64,000 nucleotides of DNA from Peromyscus leucopus (taxonomy: Eukaryota; Chordata; Mammalia; Rodentia; Cricetidae). A program made the position numbers and the translations under genes. Below, piece after piece: positions 22,985-34,215 of the stretch; positions within the stretch are counted from its first letter, which is position 1; each line of letters begins with the position of its first letter. The notes under the pieces were generated by a model. The model saw only the letters and a program-made list of their open reading frames with translations, searched no databases and was not told where the DNA came from. The stretch is taken from assembly GCF_004664715.2 (NCBI RefSeq), contig NC_051075.1:25702215-25766214 (forward strand). The letters are read 5' to 3'.

Positions 22985-23300
22985 CTCACTTTTATTTATG
23001 CCTAACACATGCTTGAATAATGACTTCCATCTTGTTTGCTTGTCTGTTAAATGGAGATTACAGTGTTTGTCTTATGTGGTTGTTGCATGATCAAATGAGA
23101 GCCTATACACAGGAGATCTGTAAAGCCTGAGGTGCTATTCAAACCCAAGGCTTTGTCACACTTTGGGGAAACACAACACATGTTCATTTATTCACTCATT
23201 CGTTCAACAGATATCCTGTGAGCGTTAAGCTGTGCCAGGCTCTGCCAGGCGCTAAGAATATTACATTGAGACAGACCCACACTTGTTGATGTTGAAAGTA
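22985..23300 (+). mobile_element. Ancient mammalian repeat remnants (MIR/L2-like)
   Basis: 'TCTGTTAAATGGAGATTACA' and 'TGCATGATCAAATGAGAGCC' fit another MIR. Right of it 'TTCATTTATTCACTCATTCG' and 'GCCAGGCTCTGCCAGGCGCT' fit the common 'ATTCATTCAACA...TGTGCCAGGCAC' ancient repeat. Both are heavily diverged. Confidence 0.5.
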
Positions 23301-24900
23301 CAATGAGTCTATCCAACAAATGATTTACAAAGCAAAATAGACAAACACACTTTTTGAAACCCCATTCCAACATGCTTCTTCTTTCACATATTCCCCAAAA
23401 GGTAAGAAAATTTATGTAACTAAATAACGAATCATACTTGATTCCATTTTAGATCATAGGTATCACTCAAAGATATGTGTCTCTGTTTTTTTCCCCTCAT
23501 CAATAAGGTGTTGCTAATACAGGCTCAACCTGCTTCAGAGGACATCTCTTATGATGTCAGAGTAGGTACCTTTACTCTAAATTTAGTGGATTAAAAGACT
23601 ATTGTAGTAGTCAACATTAGAGTTGACTTGATATTTTCAGTAAGTCAATGGCTTAAGAGGGGAAAGAGTATTAAGATACTTCAAAGAGGCAGCCACCAAG
23701 TAATGTGTGTATTTTGTATTTAAATATTGATTTCTAACAGATACTTTTGAGACAATAATGGATATTTGCAACATTGCCTGAGTTTCAGGAGATACCAAGA
23801 AAATTTTGGTTAGGTATCATAGTAATGTGACTTCATAGCACATGGCTCATATTTTAGCATATGTAAGAATGAAATGGTAATATCTGACTGCTTTAAGATG
23901 AACCAAAAATAAGAAAATGGTCAATTGCACAACAAATTTGAAGTCTTCAATAGAAGCATGAGTCTATAGGTGTGTATTACAGTTTCATCTTAAACAAAGC
24001 ACAGCAAAAATTTCTGTCTGATACACAAAATAATTTATAAAAATTTTTTGAAGGAGAAACAGTTTTTCTAGTTACATGGATTATTTTAGGATGAAGAAAG
24101 AACATAGAAACATGGGAAACAAGGAGGAAATTTTCATGGAAGGACTTTTGCAGATCTGTCCGGGGGTGAAGGGCAGCAAGTAGGATTCATGACACCGATT
24201 CAAAATCATCGCCAACAATGCGACGTTGGTCACTTGTGTGATAGGATAAAGCAAAGCTCCTTTCAAAAGGCCTCCAGTTTCTACGGCTCTGGAAGTCTGA
24301 AGATTCAAATGGTGAGCAGAGTAGGAACATCCTAGGCGCCATAACAGCCCCATAAACCTCTCCTCAGCAGAGCGCAGCATCTCCCTCTGGACCTGAGGCG
24401 CTTGCTTTGAAATCACAAGCAGGAAGAAGCCGTCCACGTGGAAGAGGCACTTAACTCACCGCTGTCATTATTTGCTGCTGCTTCAGAGACTTTTAAGCAG
24501 TACTGGATTCATCACATTTTTCTTATAGCAAATTTTAGATTCATCTGAAGCCTTGATCGATGAACTGTTTTGTCTTTGTAGTTGACCTGCCACGGTAGTT
24601 CCCATATTTTTGTGCCAAGAAGCCCTTTTGGAATCCGATTAAATTGGGTGACGTGACATTTATAGTTTCAGAGATTAGAACACCTGGAACAAGGCCCAGA
24701 ATTTATCAGGTCTCTTGGGGAGCCTCTAGTACAAAAGCAAACTGGCCCTCGTTGGAGAATCTGATACAGAGGCAGCCTTTTGTTACTGTCCCCACAAAAA
24801 GTCTATCTCAGCTGGGGCAGACCCCTTGGGTTAGCTCTTCCAGCTCTGCACATCATAAGTGCTCAGTAAACATTATGTATTCTTTTTTATTTTTTTACAT
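23301..24900. other. Unique intergenic DNA
   Basis: No recognisable gene or repeat. The minus frame at 24081-24437 lacks a known domain. Confidence 0.5.
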
Positions 24901-24904
24901 TTGC

Positions 24905-25031
24905 TTTTATTATGTACATTGATATTTTTGCCTGCATGGATAGCTGCCATGTGGGAGGTGGGAATTGAACCCAGGTCTTTTCTGGAAGAGAAGCTGCTGA
25001 TCTTAACCATTAAGCCATCTCTCCAGTCTCA
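24905..25031 (-). mobile_element. B2 SINE, truncated
   Basis: Reverse complement of a B2 head: 'GGGAATTGAACCCAGGTC', 'TCTTAACCATTAAGCCATCT' and 'CTCCAGTCTC'. Confidence 0.85.
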
Positions 25032-25187
25032 ACATTTTGTATTCTTAGTAAAGGTTTGTCATTGAAGGAAGAGGAGAATAGTGATAAAACTCGCTGAAAA
25101 CCTCCTTTTATGGTGCCATTTACACCTTTGCAGTCTATCAACACACAGCAGAGCCCATCATTCAGTTCTTTTAAAAGTACACACTTC

Positions 25188-25319
25188 ACCGGGCGGTGGT
25201 GGCGCACGCTTTTAATCCCAGTACTCGGGAGACAGAGGCAGGTGGATCTCTGTGAGTTTGAGGCCAGCCTGGGCTACCAAGTGAGTTCGGGGAAAGGCAC
25301 AAAGCTACACAGAGAAACC
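25188..25319 (+). mobile_element. B1 SINE without A tail, exact target duplication
   Basis: Starts ACCGGGCGGTGGTGGCGCAC and ends ACACAGAGAAACC. It is flanked by AAGTACACACTTC at 25175-25187 and 25320-25332, a perfect 13-bp duplication. The usual 3' end (TGTCTC and A tail) is absent. Confidence 0.9.
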
Positions 25320-25427
25320 AAGTACACACTTCAAAAGCAAGCATATGCTTGGCCCACAAACACTCCTACACACACATATATCTTATTTTCTTTATAGTTA
25401 CAAGAGCAAACTATGCTTATTGTTTTT

Positions 25428-26013
25428 TAAGAGATTCATTTTATTTTACGTGTAGCTGTTTTGCTTGCATGTCTGTGTTATTGTGCACGTGCCACAGTGC
25501 TCACAGAGGCCAGGAGAGGGCATCAGATCTCCTGGAACTGGAGTTACAGATGGTTATGAGCTGCCAGGAGAGTACTGGAATTGAACCTCGGTCTTCTGAA
25601 AAAGCACCCAGTGCTGTGGATATTGCTCTATATAAATAAAACACTGATGGCCAGTGACCAGGCAGGAAGTAGGTTGTCAGGCAGGAAGTAGGTGGGACAA
25701 GGAGAGAGGAGGATTCTGGGAAGCGGAAGGCTGGGGGAGAGACACTGCAGCTACCGCCAGGACAAGCAGCATGTAAAGACTCTGGTAAGCCACCAGCCAC
25801 GTGGCAAGGTATAGATTTATAAAAATGGGTTAATTTAAGATAAAAGAACAGTTAGCAAGGAGCCTGCCACAGCCATACAGTTTATAAGTGATATAAGCTT
25901 CTGAGTGATTATTTTATAAGTGGATTGTGGGACTGCGGGGCTTGGGGAACCTGGAGAGAAGCCCTCCAGCAACAACCCAGTGCTCTTAACTGCTGAGCAA
26001 TCTCCCTAGTCCC
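25428..26013 (-). mobile_element. B2 SINE split by a solo LTR
   Basis: 25428-25611 and 25975-26013 join into one minus-strand B2 (tail left, 'CTCTTAACTGCTGAGCAATC' at the right). The LTR at 25612-25974 lies in its tRNA-like head region. Confidence 0.85.
25612..25974 (+). mobile_element. Solo LTR (ERV2/ERVK-like), copy B of a near-identical pair
   Basis: 363 bp, the same length as the copy at 9467-9829 and differing from it at about 12 positions. Ends are TGCTGTGGATATTG and CCAGCAACA. Exact 6-bp duplication ACCCAG at 25606-25611 and 25975-25980. Inserted in a B2, so it is younger than that B2. Confidence 0.88.
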
Positions 26014-26467
26014 AAACTAGGCATATTGTAAAAGAAATACTAAACACAAGCATTTTCCTACCTCATGGTATAGCCTTAAGATCATGCAACTAATTCTGTG
26101 TGAATGTATGTGCTTTGTTTTATATTTGTCATTTGCCAAGGCCTTACATTTCTACAAACATATGCCCACCATCTTGGTCTGTGTGGTTGGGTCTGGAAAT
26201 CTGACTGGGGCAATGTAGAGCTGAATGAAGGGCAGATACAATGACAGACTCGTGGATACAGGAAAGCTGTGGCCAAGCGGGATGTGCCCACTCTGATGGA
26301 GTTGCACCAACCGCAGCAACAACTCAGAACCTTGGAATGTTTATTATGTACAGTACAAGGGGAGGGGTTGGCTAGTCTTTGCAGAATGGCTCTGTAGGGG
26401 GCAATCTCAGGCTGCTCTCATCCTGGAGAAGAAAGCTGTTGTTGCTAGTTCTTGTATAAATGGTCAA

Positions 26468-26817
26468 CCACTCTATCTTAGTCAGTGTTCTATTGCCATG
26501 AAGAGACACAAGGACTGTGGCAATTCTTACAAAAGAAAGCATTTAACTGGGGCTTGCTTACAGTTTCAGAGGTTGAACCCATGATCATGGCGGGGAGCGT
26601 GGTGGCATGCAGGCAGACATGGTGCTGGAGAGTTCATATCTGGATGCACAGGCAGCAGGAAGAGAAAGACACACTGGGGCTGACTTGGCCTCTGGAAACC
26701 TCAAAGCTCACCCCCTTCAACAAGGCAACACCTCCTAACCTTTTCAAATAGGGCCACTCCCTATGCTTTTAAGTATGTGAACCTCTGGGGAGATCATTCA
26801 TACCCAAACCACCACAG
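26468..26817 (+). mobile_element. Common rodent interspersed repeat, family not certain
   Basis: Contains 'TCTATTGCCATGAAGAGACA', 'TTACAGTTTCAGAGGTTGAA', 'GCAGGCAGACATGGTGCTGG' and ends 'CCCAAACCACCACA'. I recognise this as a widespread rodent repeat, possibly a non-autonomous hAT (URR1-like) element. The 88-residue frame across it is not a gene. Confidence 0.6.
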
Positions 26818-26819
26818 CT

Positions 26820-27948
26820 CTCCCAGTTGGACAGAGGAGGACTCTGCCGTTCGAAACTTGACTAAGGAAAGGTTTTGCTAATTCCCATGCTCCTGAGGTC
26901 CCATAGCGGTCTCATGTCAGACAATATACATTCACTCTGAACTTTCTTTGTTGTCTGCAAAGGTCCCTTTGAAATGATTTTTTAAATTGGCTTTCAAGTC
27001 ATTATCAATTAAAAAAAACAAGATTAAAATTCATCAATAAGACAGCAGTCTATAGAAATGCATGGTAAGTGGGGGATCTTACAGAACTGACAGAAGCCCT
27101 AACCCCAGAGGCAAAGGCTAACCTCTGCAGGAAGTCCCCAGAACACTCTGGATTCAGGACAGCTGAGGTGGATGGAACTTTCCCTAGTTAGAAATAGGGT
27201 AAGCGAGGTGACTTCTAACTTCCAAAGAATATTGGAAATCTATCTGGGAAGGATACAGGTGAGGGAGTTGGGAGCCAAGAAAAGCAATGCTTTTAGATAA
27301 ATCTGAGCCTTCTCAACAGCTCATGTGGGAAGGCAGAGCCATGGAAGCCCTCCAGCCTGAGGGAAGTCTGTGTGGCTCTAAGGTTACTGGATAGGAACAG
27401 GCTAGTAGCAGCAGCATGGAGCTCCAGAAGGTGGCCAATATTGAATTCTAAGCTGTGAGGGGAAACTATTTTGAGGCTATTTGTACCTAGTCAAACTTCA
27501 ATGAAGTATGGGGGCTAAAAGAGGCACTCAGGGCACATAACGAATCAACATATTGGTATGCATGAATGCAGTAAGAAAATACTATGCTCAAAGTAACCCA
27601 GATACAACAAGTCAAGATAGACAGAATATGAGATACAAGAACCTTTGACTTCTTTGTTTGGCCTGGAAAGATTTATTGAAGCAAGGAAGAAAACTAAAGG
27701 CATTCCTTTAGACTGAGTAGTAGATCACTCTTGTTTAAGTGGCAAAAGGGTCAGGACTGAGGATGACATTTTCTTTGTATATTCAGATTCAATCAGATGT
27801 CAAAGGGTTAGTCCCTATAAAGGATATTTTGAAGTCACTTGGGAACTTGAATTAATCCAGTTGTTTTATATAAAATTTGAAAGTGTCTTAATATGAAAAG
27901 ATAGCATTCATTAACTATAAAAGCAAATGCAGTATGATTTCATTTATG

Positions 27949-27992
<44 letters not shown>

Positions 27993-28030
27993 AGAGGGAG
28001 ACTGAGGGGTTGGGGATGATCTGTAAAAAT
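26820..28030. other. Unique intergenic DNA with a (CA)n repeat
   Basis: Nothing genic seen. A 20-unit CA array lies at 27951-27990. Confidence 0.55.
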
Positions 28031-28039
28031 ATCCTCTAG

Positions 28040-28228
28040 GGCTGATCAGTACTTATCTTGTTGGTAAGAATATGGCTAAGTATGTGCAGGCACTTGGGAG
28101 TCAGAGGCAGGAATATCTTGGTTGAGACCAGCCTGGTCTTCAGAGCAAGTTCCAGGACAGCCAGGGCTACACAAAGAAATCTTGTCTTGAAAAATCAAAA
28201 TCAAAACAACAACAACAACAAAAAGAAT
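28040..28228 (+). mobile_element. Diverged B1 SINE
   Basis: 'TTGAGACCAGCCTGGTCTTC' and 'GTTCCAGGACAGCCAGGGC' with an AACAACAACA tail. Confidence 0.75.
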
Positions 28229-28248
28229 GTGACTATACTTTAATTTTT

Positions 28249-28438
28249 TTATTTTTTATTTTTTATTTTTTTTTTTATTTTTTTTTTTTTTTGGTTTTTC
28301 AAGATAGGGTTTCTCTGTGTAGCTTTGCGCCTTTCCTGGAACTCACTTGGTAGCCCAGGCTGGCCTCGAACTCACAGAGATCCGCCTGGCTCTGCCTCCC
28401 AAGTGCTGGGATTAAAGGCATGTGCCACCACCGCCCGG
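28249..28438 (-). mobile_element. B1 SINE with long T-rich tail
   Basis: Poly-T/ATTTTT tail, then 'GGTTTCTCTGTGTAGCTTTG' through 'CCACCACCGCCCGGC', a near-consensus minus-strand B1. Flanks CTATACTTTAATTTTT (28233-28248) and CTATGCTTTAATTTTT (28439-28454) are a 16-bp duplication with one change. Confidence 0.9.
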
Positions 28439-28455
28439 CTATGCTTTAATTTTTA

Positions 28456-28608
28456 CATTTACTTATTTATTGGTTTTTGAGACAAGTCTCTTATGTAGCC
28501 ATAGCTGTCCTGGAACTTTCTATATTAACCGGACTCAAACTCACAGACATCCACCTGCCTCTGCCTCCTAAGTACTGGGATTAAAGGTGTGCACCGCCAT
28601 GCCCGGTT
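28456..28608 (-). mobile_element. B1 SINE, second of a tandem pair
   Basis: Minus-strand B1 from 'GGTTTTTGAGACAAGTCTC' to 'CACCGCCATGCCCGGT'. Flanked by TATGCTTTAATTTTTA (28440-28455) and TATGCTTTAACTTTTA (28609-28624). Confidence 0.85.
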
Positions 28609-28624
28609 TATGCTTTAACTTTTA

Positions 28625-29560
28625 GATTTGTCTGCCTTTATCTTCTAGTTTACGTGCTGCTTTTGTGAAAAGACATTTACCACCACCCCCCTCATTCCCA
28701 GAATTCATTTTGTGTACTCTATTTCCTTGGCCCTGATTTTGAATTCCTTCTTCCTTTATCAACATCTAAACCAGTAGGTTTCCCTGCCCCCATTTTTCTC
28801 TTAGAAATATGGAGGTTACATAGATAAGAAAGCTGGTTAATTAAGGCTAGTTCGTTAGACAACTGGAAATTTCCTCAAGTATACCTGTTTTAGGTAGACT
28901 CAGATGTCATCTGTACAACCTGTGTTTGTAATTTCTTAGCCTCACCGGGAGAGACAACATATGGATATCCGAGGTCAAGAGAGCACATTCACGTCTTGGA
29001 TCATAACAAAGCATAAAAATTAAGATGGAGTTTAACACCTTGTGTGCTATTGCTGGCAAACCACTGATGGAAACCTTAAGGCATCCTCTGTCACAGAAAA
29101 TGGGACTATTTCTGAAAGGCATTTGAAGCATATGAAGACGCCTCTCCTGCTTTACAGTGTGAGACACACATGTGCACCCACACTTCACTCTGACTCCTAA
29201 GTATTTCCAACACCAGAGATGAGAGGGGTATGGTTTCTTATACAGCTCTTTCTTAGGTATTTGCAAAGGAAATAAAGAACAAGTATATGTTTGTGACTAT
29301 TGGAAACCGGGTCAAGTTCCACATGGGAGAGGAGAAGTCAAGAAGAAAAATAACACAAGAGAGAAACTCTGTAACTTTCTATGTTAGCCACATGATGGCT
29401 TGCTTCTCTGCACACTATATAAGTAAAATCATATACTTGAACATGAAAACACAGACATCCTGGGAGATGTGTTAGGTGGTTGGAAGACAGAGGACAATCA
29501 GGATTTTAAGAAAATGTAAGTACAAATAAAAGTAGGCATTCTAGATGGGTTTTGTTTGTT
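28625..29560. other. Unique intergenic DNA
   Basis: Nothing recognised; the 119-residue minus frame at 28907-29266 has no family likeness. Confidence 0.5.
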
Positions 29561-29565
29561 TACGA

Positions 29566-29730
29566 TTTTTTTTTTTTTTTTTTGGTTTTTCGAGACAGGG
29601 TTTCTCTGTGTAGCTTTGCGCCTTTCCTGGAACTCACTTGGTAGCCCAGGCTGGCCTTGAACTCACAAAGATCCGCCTGCCTCTGCCTCCCGAGTGCTGG
29701 GATTAAAGGCGTGCGCCACCACCGCCCGGC
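29566..29730 (-). mobile_element. B1 SINE, young, nested in an older B1 tail
   Basis: Poly-T tail then a near-consensus reverse-complement B1 ending 'CCACCACCGCCCGGC'. It splits the T-rich tail of the older B1 to its right. Confidence 0.92.
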
Positions 29731-29889
29731 TGTTTGTTTGTTTTTGTTTGTTTCTATAGGCAGGATTTCTCTGTGTAGGCTGGCTGTCCTGGAACTCATT
29801 CTGTAAACTAGGCTGGGCTTGAACTCAGAAATCCACTGCCTCTATCTCCCGAGTGCTGAAATTAAAGGCATGTGACATCACCACCCAGC
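29731..29889 (-). mobile_element. Older B1 SINE
   Basis: 'GGATTTCTCTGTGTAGGCTG' to 'GACATCACCACCCAGCT'. TAGATGGGTTTTGT (from 29541) and TAGGTGGGTTTTGT (from 29890) look like its target duplication, now enclosing both B1 copies. Confidence 0.8.
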
Positions 29890-30132
29890 TTAGGTGGGTT
29901 TTGTAAGCCATTGGACATCAATATTTCTTACACCTTACACATATGACAAAGAATATGTTGATTAAATCTATGAGTAAACTTAAGCATTCACATTTTCTGG
30001 GTGGATCTTCTTTTTCAGGAAGATAGTTAACTCTTCCCACCAAGGAATTATGTTACTCAAAACTCCAGTTTGGAACCTTGTGGGGTTTTTTTGATACTAA
30101 ATAGAGGGGTGGGGAAGGAGGACTTTGGTTTG

Positions 30133-30285
30133 GGTCTTTTCTGAGACAGAATTTTTCTCTACACTCCAGGCTGGCCTGGAATTGATTATTGTAGCCAAGC
30201 TGATTTTTTAAACTCATGGCAATCAATCCTCCAGTCTCAGCTTCCCAAATGCTGGATCAAAAGTGTGAGTCACTATACATAGCTC
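30133..30285 (-). mobile_element. Diverged B1-like SINE
   Basis: 'CTCCAGGCTGGCCTGGAATT' and 'CTCAGCTTCCCAAATGCTGG' in reverse complement orientation. Confidence 0.6.
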
Positions 30286-30395
30286 TAAATATTCTCTTCC
30301 TTAAATTCTTTTGAGGATCAATTTGAGGAATTAGAGAATTTTTCAACCACCTCCTTGAAAAACAGATTGCATAATTAATCTATTAATTATATTAA

Positions 30396-30760
30396 TGAAT
30401 CTCAGTATTTTCTATCTTATGAGTGGCAAAATGTTTTATCGGCACATACAAATTGTACAAATTCGTGTGTATTATAGTGACTTTCCATACATGCATATAT
30501 CATGCATTGATAATGTGTCTCCATCTCCTGTGTCCTCCCCCCCCCCCCGCCATCTCCCCCCCTCAGTCCTATGGTCCATCTTCTCTTAGATAATCACATT
30601 TTAAAAGATTTCTGCATGAGAGAAAATAAGTGACAGCCTGTCTGTGGCTGACTTACTTCATTCAACAAGATTTCCCCTAGTTTCATTAATTTCTACAAAT
30701 GACTGGATTCCAGTCCTCCTTATGGCTAAGATCAAACAAGATCCGATCTCCACTTTCTTA
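30396..30760 (-). mobile_element. Ancient L1-type fragment
   Basis: Plus-strand phrases such as 'CTGACTTACTTCATTCAACA' and 'GATTTCCCCTAGTTTCATT' fit the reverse complement of old L1 ORF2/3' sequence; a C-rich stretch at 30537-30566 interrupts it. Confidence 0.45.
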
Positions 30761-31770
30761 CATTCCTCTTACATCCCTGTGTATCGATCAGGTGTCCAAC
30801 AGTTCATATGGAATTAGAATTCCATCCAAGAGCCTTTAAGGCCAACTTACCTCGGTAGTAAAGTCTTTCTGGAAGAAATATCTTGAAGGACATTAAAAGT
30901 TCCTTGTCAAAAGGTGAACAAAAGGTCAGAAATAAAAATCTGAATCATATATCTCTGTTTATATCAATATTTCTAATTAATAGCCAAATCAGTTGGTTTC
31001 ATTGTCCTCCAACTCTACCCTTTTGCAGTTGAGTCTCTGGTAGGTCCTTTACAGCCATGTTCCTGGATTCATTCTTACCACAGATACTTGGCTGTCTTTC
31101 CTGAGGACAATACTAAGGTACTTAGTGACACCAGTGCTGCTGTCGCTGGAGCTTGGGGTCTGCCGGGGAAGCAGAGCTAAGCGCCTTAGGAACCGTTCCA
31201 TTTGTCTCTGGGTTCTAAACTGACGAAACCTTGCCGTATCCCTTGGTCTCTACATGAAACGTCTTCAAATATCTGGGGGAGAATGCTGCCATACTCTCTG
31301 AATTTCTAGTCTTTATACACAGTTCCAGCTCTGTAAACCATTCTTATTTTCTAGCTGGGGGTCCTTCACCATACCTGTGACGCCTCTTTGCACGGCTGCT
31401 CCCACTGTCAGCCTTTCAGTGGAGGAGTGGAGAAATGAGACTGTCCCCACTCTAGTGGAGGACAATAATCACCTCTGTATGGAACACCCTTCCTGTTAGC
31501 ATGAAAAAGGTTATAACTCTCTAAGCTTGTGTTGGACCTGCATCAGCTGTAAGCCTTTTATCTATGCTACTACCCCTGACAGGATTTTCATTCAGTGGGT
31601 GCATTTGTTTTGTATCTGAGTGCAGAATTTTACATTTATCCTATGTTATAATGTTCTTTGTGGTCCACTATCTTGGCCTACTAGAGTATTTTTGTGTATT
31701 AATATTACACTATTTCAATTTTCCATGTGTTTGTTCTTTATCCATCATCATTATTACTAATTTGCTTATT
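30761..31770. other. Unique intergenic DNA
   Basis: No gene or repeat recognised. Confidence 0.5.
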
Positions 31771-31774
31771 TGTT

Positions 31775-31882
31775 TGACACAGTGTTTTCCATATGAACTA
31801 GGGTGACCTTGAACTTGTGACAACCTTCATACCTCTGCCTCTCGAGTGCTAGAGTTATAGGCTTGTACCACAAAGTTCAGCT
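31775..31882 (-). mobile_element. Diverged B1-like SINE
   Basis: 'TAGGGTGACCTTGAACTTG' and 'CTGCCTCTCGAGTGCTAGAG' in minus orientation. Confidence 0.6.
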
Positions 31883-32009
31883 CCCTTTTTCATTTTCTGT
31901 CTTTTATCATGGTTTTTATAAATTGTGAAAACATGTCAATGGCTCTCATCAACCCTTTAGTAATCTCTTGCAGTCTAGAGTATTTTGTGTCTAAATCTAT
32001 CATCTTTAA

Positions 32010-32245
32010 GGTTTTTTTTAATTTACTTATTAATTTATTTTATATGCATGAGTGTTTTGTCTGAATGTATGTCTGTGCACCATGTTCATGGCTGATGCCC
32101 AAAGAAGCCAGAAAAGGGTGTGGGATCCCCTGGTACTGTAATTTCAGATGGTTGTGAACTGCCATGTGGGTTCTGGGAACTGAACCTGGGTCCTCTGGGA
32201 GGGCAGCCAGTGCTCTTAACTGCTTCCTCACCCCTCTAGCCTCCA
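32010..32245 (-). mobile_element. B2/B3-type SINE
   Basis: Reverse complement of a B2-family SINE: 'GTTGTGAACTGCCATGTGGG', 'GGGAACTGAACCTGGGTCCT' and 'CAGTGCTCTTAACTGC'. Confidence 0.85.
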
Positions 32246-33008
32246 ATATTATTATCTTAATGTTATGGTGTATTTATTGTCCCATCCCTCACTCAACTCT
32301 GAACGTCCTCGGGGCAATGGCTTACCTATCTTTGTATCTCTGGTACCAAGCCCAGATCCTAAGGCACAGACGACACTTAAAAGAAAAACCTATTTCAAAG
32401 GGTAAATGAGTGAGCTGTTCAATTCACTATATCACCCAGACTACCATTAAAAAACTGTCAAATGTTCTATGATGTATGAGGAAATTATACCAACTCTGCT
32501 CGCTCCCTTCTACTCTGAGTAAGTCTCTCTGTGATTCATAACCTCCATATGCAGACTATTGAAGTTCACCGAGATTATCGAAAGAAAGGGCTATGCAAAT
32601 GAGCTCTCGTAGACTGCAAACTGTGCAAACACGATGTAAGGATTTCCTCATTCTAGCGGTCTTATCGAAAAAGGAAATTAAATTTATTGACCTTGCAAGA
32701 GCCTGTGGTTTGTGGCTTCCACTGAGGCAGGAAGCGAGAGGTCTCTGAAAAAGTGGCAGGGACAGATTAAAAAGATGATGCCTGGAGCCAAACCCACCAC
32801 AGCCTTCAGCTTCTGTGGGCGAGCTTGGAGGGAGAGCTGAAAACTGTGGTCTAGGGCTTTCCCTCACGACTGCCCTTTGGCCATCGAAAGATTTATACCG
32901 TGTAAATGAGGACACTGTTCTTCAAGAAGGAAAGAAAGCAGTGGTGTAGGCAGAGAGAGTCACGAATGACTGGTTGTGAGTGTGCACAATGTTTGCTCTG
33001 CCTGTCAC

Positions 33009-33011
<3 letters not shown>

Positions 33012-33062
<51 letters not shown>

Positions 33063-33231
33063 TGGCTGTGCACCACATGCTTGCAGTGCCCGGGAAGCCA
33101 GAAGAGGGTGTTGGGTCCCCTGGACATGGGGTTATGGAAGGTTGTGAGCCACCCTGTGGATACTGAGAATGGAACCTGAGTCCTCTGCAAAAGCAAGGGC
33201 TCTTAACCAGTACACCATCACTTCAGTCCCA
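33012..33231 (-). mobile_element. (GT)n followed by B2/B3-type SINE
   Basis: About 24 GT units (33012-33060) lead directly into a minus-strand B2/B3 body ('AAGCCAGAAGAGGGTGTTGG', 'GGCTCTTAACCAGTACACC'). Confidence 0.8.
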
Positions 33232-33439
33232 GGGCGTCCCCTTGTCTATGGCAGGAAGTTACACAGCTTTTTGATGTCTTACTGATGCTAGAAGGAAAGA
33301 CTACACTGTGTATGGCGAGTCAACCGAACGACAGTTAGTTTTCCCTAAACACTTGGTTGGAGAATCTAAATGGTAGGTTTGGGCTCTGCTGGAGAATCAC
33401 TTCCCTTGTGTGTGTCCCTGACTTCCTTCTCCTTGACTT

Positions 33440-33567
33440 ACAGAGGACTAAGGACGATTTGTGGGGGCTGCTTCTCTCCTTCTGCTGTGTGGGTCCTGGG
33501 AATTGAACTCAGGCCATCAGGCTCTATGGCCTCTGCTCCGACCTACAGAGCCATCTCCCCAGCCCCA
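33440..33567 (-). mobile_element. Truncated B2-type SINE
   Basis: 'GGGAATTGAACTCAGGCCAT' and 'GAGCCATCTCCCCAGCCCC' are the reverse complement of a B2 head. Confidence 0.75.
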
Positions 33568-33995
33568 GGAAGGCCCCCTGGCCCAGCTTGTTTATGAAGC
33601 CATATTTTCCTTCTTTGTCACTCTATTCTCCAACACCCAACACAGTGTCTGGCACACTTCAGGGTATTAATACAAGTACTCTGCGTATGTATATGAGTGT
33701 GTCTTTCTGGACTAATGAAAATGGATATTTGGACCGGAGGAGCCTTAAAAGGATAGTCAGCCACCTTTCACTTAAACACATACCCGAGAGAGTCAGCTTA
33801 TAATGAAGGAGGTTTATCTTTGCTCACAATTTCTGCGTGGGCAGTTGGCAGCAGACGGTAGTGAAGATGTCGTGGTGGGGTGCAGCTGTTCACCTAACAG
33901 CTAGAAAGTAGAAGAGGGTGAAAGAGCAAGAGACAAGGTCTCAGAATTCCCTCCAAGAGCATCCCTTCAAAGACCTAGAAGGTCCCAAAGCCCCA

Positions 33996-33996
<1 letters not shown>

Positions 33997-34056
<60 letters not shown>

Positions 34057-34203
34057 GTTTTTGGAGACAGGGTTTCTCTATGTAGCTTTGCTCCTTTCCT
34101 GGAACTCACTTGGTAGCCCAGGCTAGCCTCGAACTCACAGAGATCTGCCTGGCTCTGCCTCCTGAGTGCTAGGATTAAAGGCGTGTGCCACCACCACCCG
34201 GCT
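33997..34203 (-). mobile_element. B1 SINE with about 55-nt T tract
   Basis: A very long T run (34001-34055) then a near-consensus minus-strand B1. CCAAAGCCCCAC at 33985-33996 and 34204-34215 is a perfect 12-bp target duplication. Confidence 0.93.
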
Positions 34204-34215
34204 CCAAAGCCCCAC

